From contig JAOZPW010000247.1 in assembly GCA_029932545.1 (NCBI GenBank), positions 1 through 5,794 on the forward strand: a stretch of 5,794 bases of DNA, in the 5' to 3' direction. Every line of letters begins with the position of its first letter. Position 1 is the stretch's first letter. Under the pieces are notes generated by a model. That model was not told the DNA's origin. It did no database searches and saw only the letters and a list, made by a program, of their open reading frames with translations. The position numbers were made by a program, and so were the translations under genes. This DNA comes from Thermoanaerobaculales bacterium (GTDB lineage Bacteria > Acidobacteriota > Thermoanaerobaculia > Thermoanaerobaculales > Sulfomarinibacteraceae). Positions 1 through 3,441 of this stretch are shown here, one piece after another.

Positions 1-70
1 CGCTTGCAAAGGCAGGGTTGGTCAAGATGAAGACCATTGCTGAGAGAAAAAGAGTGGTGAAAATGCGCAT
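1..70 (-). CDS. Exported protein, N-terminal fragment (signal peptide only)
   Basis: This gene starts at the ATG complementary to 68-70 and runs off the left edge after 23 full codons, so only its export signal is visible. It begins MRIFTTLFLS, with one basic residue, continues with a hydrophobic stretch (AMVFIL) and ends in NPAFA followed by Ser. AFA is a good signal peptidase I site, with cleavage expected after residue 22. A near-ideal Shine-Dalgarno site (TGGAGG) lies 7 nt upstream, which makes the start convincing. The protein is therefore expected in the periplasm, the outer membrane or outside the cell. Nothing of the mature domain is present, so no function can be given. It lies downstream of the lipoprotein gene on the same strand, separated by 107 nt containing a hairpin. 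Confidence 0.8.
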   Translation of the reverse strand, partial: MRIFTTLFLSAMVFILTNPAFAS

Positions 71-77
71 CGAAGAA

Positions 78-83
78 CCTCCA
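78..83 (-). promoter_or_regulatory. Shine-Dalgarno site of the left-edge exported protein
   Basis: On the minus strand this reads TGGAGG and lies 7 nt before the ATG at 70. It decides the start of the fragment. Between it and the hairpin at 146-166, a second possible stem (GCGCC at 96-100 pairing with GGCGC at 114-118, plus two further pairs after an A-A mismatch) lies in the presumed 5' leader. No clear promoter was found in this 107-nt spacer. Confidence 0.7.
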
Positions 84-145
84 CAGGGATCTGGTGCGCC
101 AGCAGGGGTTGCAGGCGCTCACGGCCTGGAAGGGTAGCAGAGAAG

Positions 146-166
146 GCAATTCGTCGAACGAATTGC
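146..166 (-). terminator. Perfect 9-bp hairpin after the lipoprotein gene
   Basis: The arms GCAATTCGT (146-154) and ACGAATTGC (158-166) are perfectly complementary around a 3-nt loop. On the minus strand the hairpin begins 11 nt after the lipoprotein stop codon and is followed by a pyrimidine-rich CTTCTCT. The position suits a transcription terminator, but the stem is AT-rich and the U tract is poor, so intrinsic termination would be weak. It could instead be an operator or mRNA-stabilising element for the exported-protein gene that starts 76 nt further on. Confidence 0.45.
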
Positions 167-177
167 ATGGGGTGTTG

Positions 178-741
178 TTACTGGTCGCCACCGTTGGTTT
201 GGCGACACCCTCCTCCGCAGCGGCAGCGAAGGACTGAATCGGATGGTGCGCTGATCATTTTGAGGAGGTTGGCGGACATCATGTCGAAGGATTCCTCCGA
301 AAAAAGACAGGGGGCGTGGGAGTTGTGGAGTTGATTGCCGTCGAGGACCAGAAGATCCCAGGCATAGGTCAGCCCGGTGTCCGGCTGGGCGTCGAGTGCT
401 TGCTTGGCAAACGCTTCGGCAGCCTGCTCTGGTCGGTCGAAGGTCCTGGTCTCCACGGAGGCCCGCAGATAAACGGCTCCGGCGCCGGAGTTTTCGATTG
501 GTTCATTGGAAACAAAGAGGGTCCGGGTTGTTTTTCCGGCATCGGATTGCTCGGTCGAGACGGAGAAATTCCAAGGGAGGCCCTGGACGATCGTTTCCGG
601 AGAGAAGTGCTGTTGGGTGAGTTCGGCGGTCGGTATGGCAAGAGGTGGATCCGGAGGAATTGGAGAGTCTCCGCAACAGGTCGGAATCAGGATCAGGGCG
701 CTCATGGTCAGTCGCCCGAAGAGAGGAGTCATGCGGTTCAT
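178..741 (-). CDS. Probable lipoprotein of unknown function
   Basis: This encodes 187 residues with a lipoprotein-like N-terminus: a short basic start (MNRMTPLFGR), a hydrophobic core (LTMSALILIP) and then TCCGDS with Cys22 and Cys23. The lipobox is poor, because Thr rather than Ala, Gly or Ser precedes Cys22, so plain Sec secretion is also possible. A proline-rich tether (PIPPDPP) follows, as is common after a lipid anchor. The mature part (about residues 35-165) has strand-rich segments such as TTRTLFVSNE and AVYLRASVET, then a helix around PEQAAEAFAKQALDAQP. The C-terminus is unusual, with three cysteines in C-x-C-x3-C (Cys173, Cys175, Cys179) among glycines. I do not recognise the family. 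No strong Shine-Dalgarno site precedes Met1; Met4 is an alternative start. It follows miaA on the same strand after a 103-nt spacer. The plus-strand open frame opposite it looks like an antisense artefact. Confidence 0.7.
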   Translation of the reverse strand: MNRMTPLFGRLTMSALILIPTCCGDSPIPPDPPLAIPTAELTQQHFSPETIVQGLPWNFSVSTEQSDAGKTTRTLFVSNEPIENSGAGAVYLRASVETRTFDRPEQAAEAFAKQALDAQPDTGLTYAWDLLVLDGNQLHNSHAPCLFSEESFDMMSANLLKMISAPSDSVLRCRCGGGCRQTNGGDQ

Positions 742-766
742 TTTCGGCTGAGTCTCACCGCGGGTG

Positions 767-775
767 ATTGTAGCA
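767..775 (-). promoter_or_regulatory. Possible extended -10 promoter of the lipoprotein gene
   Basis: On the minus strand this reads TGC followed by TACAAT, which matches an extended -10 element with five of six bases of TATAAT. It would start transcription roughly 20 nt upstream of the ATG at 741. No convincing -35 hexamer is present 16-18 nt upstream, where the sequence is a pyrimidine tract. The call rests on this one motif. Confidence 0.35.
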
Positions 776-827
776 GGGGGGGAAGGAACACAGAGGGGGA
801 GGGAGATGAAGGATGAAGGTGGAAGGC
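775..827. other. Purine-rich intergenic tract between miaA and the lipoprotein gene
   Basis: The plus strand is almost entirely purine here. It has a run of seven G (776-782), then ACACAGAGGGGGAGGG, then two copies of GATGAAGG (805-812 and 812-819) sharing one G. I recall short ATGAAGGATGAAGG tracts from intergenic DNA in several deep-branching phyla, where they are sometimes translated as spurious small proteins. It lies in the 103-nt gap between the miaA stop and the lipoprotein start, upstream of the putative -10 element. No hairpin with a U tract ending miaA was found. Confidence 0.45.
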
Positions 828-844
828 CTGCAGTTACAACCTAT

Positions 845-1789
845 TCACACCATCGGTTGGCGCCATTGCTCGACGGTCTGAAGGGCTGCCTCAACGTCTC
901 CGCTTTTGATTGTCGTTACAGGGAGCCCGCGCCGGGGCATGCCGCGGAACCAGGTCTCCTGGCGCTTGGCAAACTGTCCGATAGCGGTTTCAAGGTCGGA
1001 GACCATCGTCCGGTAGGTCTTCCGGCCGGCAAGGTAGGCGCCGACCTCGCGATATTCCAGCCCGAGGCTCTTCAGTCTTTCAGTGGTGATGCCTTGGTCC
1101 AGAAGATCCCGGACCTCTCCAACCATGCCGTCTCGAAGCCTGCGGTTGAGTCGGTCCGCGATGCTTTCGCGCAGCTGTTGCCGTTCGGTGGTGATCGACA
1201 GAATACGGAGGTCGAGCTCGAAATCCAGGGGTTTGGTATAGCTGATCGGGCCCCTGTGCTCGGCCGCCGCAATCTCCAATCCCCTGATCATCCGGCGGCG
1301 GCTGGAGCAATCGGTTCTGGCGTGGATTTGGGGCGATGCCTCGAGCAGACGTTCCTCCAATTCCTCTCGATCATGGTCCTTGAGTTCGTGGCGGAGTTCG
1401 ACATTCTCATCAACATCTGCCAGACGGAAGCCCCGGAGGACCGCCTCGATATAGAGCCCGGAGCCGCCGACCATCAGAGTCGGAGTGGCGTCGTCGGCGA
1501 AGGGTTGGCGGTGGGCGAGGCTGTGGAGGACCTCATGGCAGTCCCTTTGATAGTGGAAGAGCGTGTAGACCTCTCGGGGGTCCGCGATATCGATCAGGTG
1601 GTAGGGGATAGGAGGGTCGACTGCCGAGTAGTCAGTCAGGTCCTTGCCCGTGCCGATGTCCAGGCCCCGATAGACCTGACGCGAATCGGCCGAGATGATC
1701 TCGCTGCCCAACCGGTGGGCCACCTCCACACCGAGGCGAGTCTTTCCGGTGGCGGTTGGTCCGACAATGACTAGGAGGGGGTAGGGCAT
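845..1789 (-). CDS. miaA: tRNA dimethylallyltransferase (MiaA)
   Basis: MiaA transfers the dimethylallyl group of DMAPP to N6 of adenosine 37 in tRNAs that read codons starting with U. This is the first step towards i6A/ms2i6A, and it acts in the cytoplasm. The 314 residues match the usual family length of about 290-320. In order there is the P-loop GPTATGKT (10-17), the DSRQVYRGLDIGTGK block with the conserved Asp35, HLIDIADP (64-71), VGGSGLY (107-113), LGLEYRE (242-248, usually with GYRE or GYKE) and QFAKRQETWFR (272-282). I chose the ATG at 1789 because MiaA proteins normally begin a few residues before the P-loop. The frame stays open for 67 more codons upstream (to 1990), but that stretch has no family features and overlaps the ATP-grasp gene. 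A GAAAGG lies 13 nt before the start, which is rather far, so translation may depend on coupling to the small ORF at 1926-1771. Confidence 0.95.
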   Translation of the reverse strand: MPYPLLVIVGPTATGKTRLGVEVAHRLGSEIISADSRQVYRGLDIGTGKDLTDYSAVDPPIPYHLIDIADPREVYTLFHYQRDCHEVLHSLAHRQPFADDATPTLMVGGSGLYIEAVLRGFRLADVDENVELRHELKDHDREELEERLLEASPQIHARTDCSSRRRMIRGLEIAAAEHRGPISYTKPLDFELDLRILSITTERQQLRESIADRLNRRLRDGMVGEVRDLLDQGITTERLKSLGLEYREVGAYLAGRKTYRTMVSDLETAIGQFAKRQETWFRGMPRRGLPVTTIKSGDVEAALQTVEQWRQPMV

Positions 1790-1926
1790 TGAATCTGTGG
1801 TGCCTTTCGGGTGTCGTGAAGGCCCTTTTTCGTTGCATGCTCGGCCCGTACGGGGAGTACAGCGTCTCGAATGCGCCTCAAATGGCACTTCACGACCCTC
1901 CGAAATCCATCCGCCGCCAATGCCAT
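1771..1926 (-). CDS. Small basic ORF between the ATP-grasp gene and miaA, possibly coupled to miaA
   Basis: This ORF has 51 codons from an ATG 17 nt after the ATP-grasp stop to a TAG 19 nt inside miaA. A perfect AGGAGG lies 4 nt before the ATG, the best ribosome site in this operon. The product begins MALAADGFRRVVKCHLRRIR and is strongly basic, ending in a Pro/Thr/Ser tail; no family is recognised. The tight spacing on both sides suits a translated leader whose ribosomes deliver initiation to miaA, which has a poor site of its own. Against a real protein, the frame is short and the sequence looks unstructured. It could equally be a regulatory leader peptide or a chance ORF. Confidence 0.4.
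   Translation of the reverse strand: MALAADGFRRVVKCHLRRIRDAVLPVRAEHATKKGLHDTRKAPQIQCPTPS
1813..1896 (-). promoter_or_regulatory. Long inverted repeat in the leader of miaA
   Basis: GTCGTGAAG (1813-1821) is perfectly complementary to CTTCACGAC (1888-1896). After one bulged base (1887) the stem continues for three more pairs (1822-1824 with 1884-1886), enclosing about 59 nt. That loop contains the palindrome CCCGTACGGG (1845-1854), whose surroundings can form a smaller hairpin. On the mRNA the structure lies 24 nt upstream of the miaA ATG and wholly inside the small ORF, so ribosomes translating the ORF would open it. A regulatory role is inference. Confidence 0.35.
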
Positions 1927-1930
1927 ACAA

Positions 1931-1936
1931 CCTCCT
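1931..1936 (-). promoter_or_regulatory. Perfect Shine-Dalgarno site between the ATP-grasp gene and miaA
   Basis: On the minus strand this reads AGGAGG, 4 nt before an ATG at 1926 and 7 nt after the ATP-grasp stop codon. It does not fit any start in the extended miaA frame, where the first possible codon (TTG at 1930) directly abuts it. This is the main reason for calling the small ORF at 1926-1771. Confidence 0.55.
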
Positions 1937-1943
1937 GGAAGTT

Positions 1944-3140
1944 TCATTTCTCGAAGACCTCACGGAAGCGTCTTTCCATCGCGAAGACATTGTCTCTCGA
2001 CCGGCTCCGAAAGACCACGCCGAGCTTTCGGGGACGACGTCGGTTGCCTGGGCCTCTCAGCCAGAGCGGGGAGGTGGCGATGGTCCCCGTGCGCGTCGCT
2101 GGATCCCATGTATCGGCGCCAAGGGCGTTTTCGAACTCTTCATACGTTGCCGGAAGGCGGAGTTTGCGAACCGAAAAGAAACGACCGTAGAGACAGCCAC
2201 CCCAAAGATCGGCCAGACGGCACCACCCTTCGGAGGCATGGCGTCGGGCGTTGAGGTCAACCAGCGGTCGAATTCTTGGGGTTCCGCAGTCATTCCAGAT
2301 GAGGGCGTCGATGCAGACTGGTCCGAAATAGCCCTCCTGGGAAAGGGCCGTAGCGACTGTCTTTGCGGTGGCGGCCAAGACCTCGTACCACTGTTCCGGG
2401 GTCGCCGTTGTCCGGTCGTAGACGGCGCCTATGAAGCCGCCGTCTACGGTGTGGATTGCCTCGTGGACAGCAAAGTTCTCGACCCTGCCGTCCGCTGTCA
2501 CATTGAACACGGTGCAGAGGTCCTTTGTTCGCTGAAGCCACCACTCCAGGACCATCGGTCCTTGTTCCAGTCGAGTCTTCAGCCACCGGATATCCGCTTC
2601 GCCAGGAGACCGAGTGCGGAGTCGCCGGTTACCCAGAGCTGCGTTTCCGTGCTCGGTCTTGGCCACCCAGCCTTCGGGGCGGTCCGGCTCCGAAAACAAG
2701 AGAACCCGGAGTTCTTCAAGAGAGGCAAAGGCGCCCCGAGGCACGTTGCAGTCCAGAGCCTCCCGCTCAATACGGTGGGCGAAGGACCGGCCGTTGACCC
2801 GCCGCACGGCCTTCAGTGGCGGCGAAGTGACCGACATATCGTAGTGCTCCTTGAGAGCGATCGCCTGAGGGCTCCATCCGTAGGGCCTGAATTGGAAGCC
2901 TGACCGGACCTTGGGAAAGAGAGAAATCTCAGGTATCTCGATTCCTCGATGTTTGAGATACCGAAGAAAGTCCTCCGGAGGCGGCTCGAACAGCAGGACC
3001 GAATCTTCAGCCTTTGCTGCGATCAGTGCATGGAGGGCCAGTTCGCGCACCTGGACCTGAAGACCTTCGTCGCATGACGGATCCCGGGCCGGTTGCAGGG
3101 CCAGGTCAAAGTCCGCATTCCACCAGTGTTCGTTCGGCAT
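1944..3140 (-). CDS. ATP-grasp superfamily enzyme, substrate unknown
   Basis: This 398-residue protein has the layout of an ATP-grasp ligase, a fold that activates a carboxylate with ATP as an acyl-phosphate. Residues 1-110 look like a pre-ATP-grasp domain (SVLLFEPPPEDFLRYLKHRG, 47-66). The ATP-binding half includes VAKTEHGNAALGNRR (159-173, Lys161 plus a Gly-containing loop) and VLEWW (197-201, Glu199). The catalytic end has YFGPVCIDALIW (271-282, Asp278) and PLVDLNARRHAS (292-303), where Asp295 and Asn297 stand in for the usual metal-binding Glu and Asn. Substrate and pathway cannot be read from this. The C-terminus (about 365-398) is Arg-rich. I chose Met at 3140 because the open frame upstream to 3392 only translates an intergenic repeat. 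The Shine-Dalgarno site is weak, so the exact start is uncertain. It leads the minus-strand cluster ahead of the small ORF and miaA and diverges from the protease. Confidence 0.75.
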   Translation of the reverse strand: MPNEHWWNADFDLALQPARDPSCDEGLQVQVRELALHALIAAKAEDSVLLFEPPPEDFLRYLKHRGIEIPEISLFPKVRSGFQFRPYGWSPQAIALKEHYDMSVTSPPLKAVRRVNGRSFAHRIEREALDCNVPRGAFASLEELRVLLFSEPDRPEGWVAKTEHGNAALGNRRLRTRSPGEADIRWLKTRLEQGPMVLEWWLQRTKDLCTVFNVTADGRVENFAVHEAIHTVDGGFIGAVYDRTTATPEQWYEVLAATAKTVATALSQEGYFGPVCIDALIWNDCGTPRIRPLVDLNARRHASEGWCRLADLWGGCLYGRFFSVRKLRLPATYEEFENALGADTWDPATRTGTIATSPLWLRGPGNRRRPRKLGVVFRSRSRDNVFAMERRFREVFEK

Positions 3141-3203
3141 CGGCTCAAGACTAACCCGGCGGAGCCGGAACTGAGCATCGAGAATCAAACGAAGAAAGCA
3201 CAG

Positions 3204-3297
3204 TTGAATCGCCAAGACGCAAAGAGCACAAAGGGAACGCAAAGAGGAAAGAAATTGAACCACCAAGAACACGAAGACCACGAAGACAGGAAGGGAA
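3204..3297. repeat. Two imperfect copies of an intergenic CACCAAGA/CACGAAGA-type repeat
   Basis: Two units begin alike, TTGAATCGCCAAGA at 3204 and TTGAACCACCAAGA at 3255, giving a 51-nt period. Each continues as a run of about 9-nt submotifs such as CGCAAAGAG, CACAAAGGG, CACGAAGAC and CACGAAGAC. From memory, tracts of this type are dispersed between genes in many planctomycete, acidobacterial and related genomes, and their translations (for example NHQEHEDHED on the plus strand) appear as spurious small proteins. Here the repeat fills most of the 250-nt divergent spacer between the ATP-grasp gene and the protease. The rest of the spacer (3141-3203 and 3298-3379) shows no clear feature. Function is unknown. 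Confidence 0.7.
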
Positions 3298-3379
3298 GGT
3301 TCGGTTTGAGGGGGGCGCCGGCACGGCGAGATCCGCGAAGTGTCGAGTGTGTTGACACGAGCTGATAGAATAGTCAAAA

Positions 3380-3386
3380 GGGAGGT
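3380..3386 (+). promoter_or_regulatory. Strong Shine-Dalgarno site before the ATG at 3391
   Basis: It reads GGGAGGT and lies 4 nt before the ATG at 3391, close to ideal. Neither in-frame ATG of the protease (3417 or 3441) has a comparable site. This shows that ribosomes should enter in the 3391 frame rather than in the protease frame as the sequence stands. Confidence 0.8.
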
Positions 3387-3390
3387 CCTC

Positions 3391-3441
3391 ATGTCAAGAA
3401 ATAGATCGAAGTTGAGATGTCTTGTTCTCTCTCTCTCTTAA
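3391..3441 (+). CDS. 16-codon ORF encoding the start of a signal peptide, out of frame with the protease
   Basis: It translates to MSRNRSKLRCLVLSLS and then stops at TAA (3439-3441). The first nine residues are basic (three Arg, one Lys) and the rest hydrophobic, exactly the n- and h-regions of a Sec signal peptide. The missing part, LLMAPGAEGAKA with a fitting AKA cleavage site, is encoded in the other frame immediately downstream. The stop overlaps the ATG at 3441 (TAATG), which permits termination-reinitiation. It can be read as the displaced 5' end of the protease gene, split by the CT tract, or less likely as an independent leader peptide. Confidence 0.65.
   Translation: MSRNRSKLRCLVLSLS

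Noticed and set aside
316..816. Plus-strand open frame of 166 codons opposite the lipoprotein gene
   Set aside because: The minus strand has a signal peptide and a Pro-rich tether in the right order. The plus frame has neither a plausible start site nor domain features.
764..1774. Plus-strand open frame of 336 codons opposite miaA
   Set aside because: It is an antisense frame of a GC-rich gene. MiaA has all its family motifs on the minus strand, and the plus-strand translation has no recognisable domain or ribosome site.
1790..1990. Extension of miaA by 67 residues upstream
   Set aside because: MiaA proteins start close to the P-loop. The extension overlaps the ATP-grasp 3' end and has no similarity to the family.
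1797..2903. Plus-strand open frame of 368 codons opposite the ATP-grasp gene
   Set aside because: It is antisense to a protein with ATP-grasp motifs and crosses the gene boundary between the ATP-grasp gene and miaA. Its sequence looks random and low in hydrophobic core patterns.
3141..3167. CGGCTC/GAGCCG inverted repeat just upstream of the ATP-grasp start
   Set aside because: It has only six pairs around a 15-nt loop in GC-rich DNA, which is easily expected by chance.
3352..3371. TTGACA followed by TAGAAT as a sigma-70 promoter for the protease
   Set aside because: The two hexamers match well individually but are only 8 nt apart instead of about 17, and no good -10 lies at the right distance from the TTGACA.
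3141..3392. N-terminal extension of the ATP-grasp protein by 84 residues
   Set aside because: The extension translates the two-copy intergenic repeat (with FVVFVFLVVQF and SLRSLCALCVL) and resembles a membrane segment only by chance.
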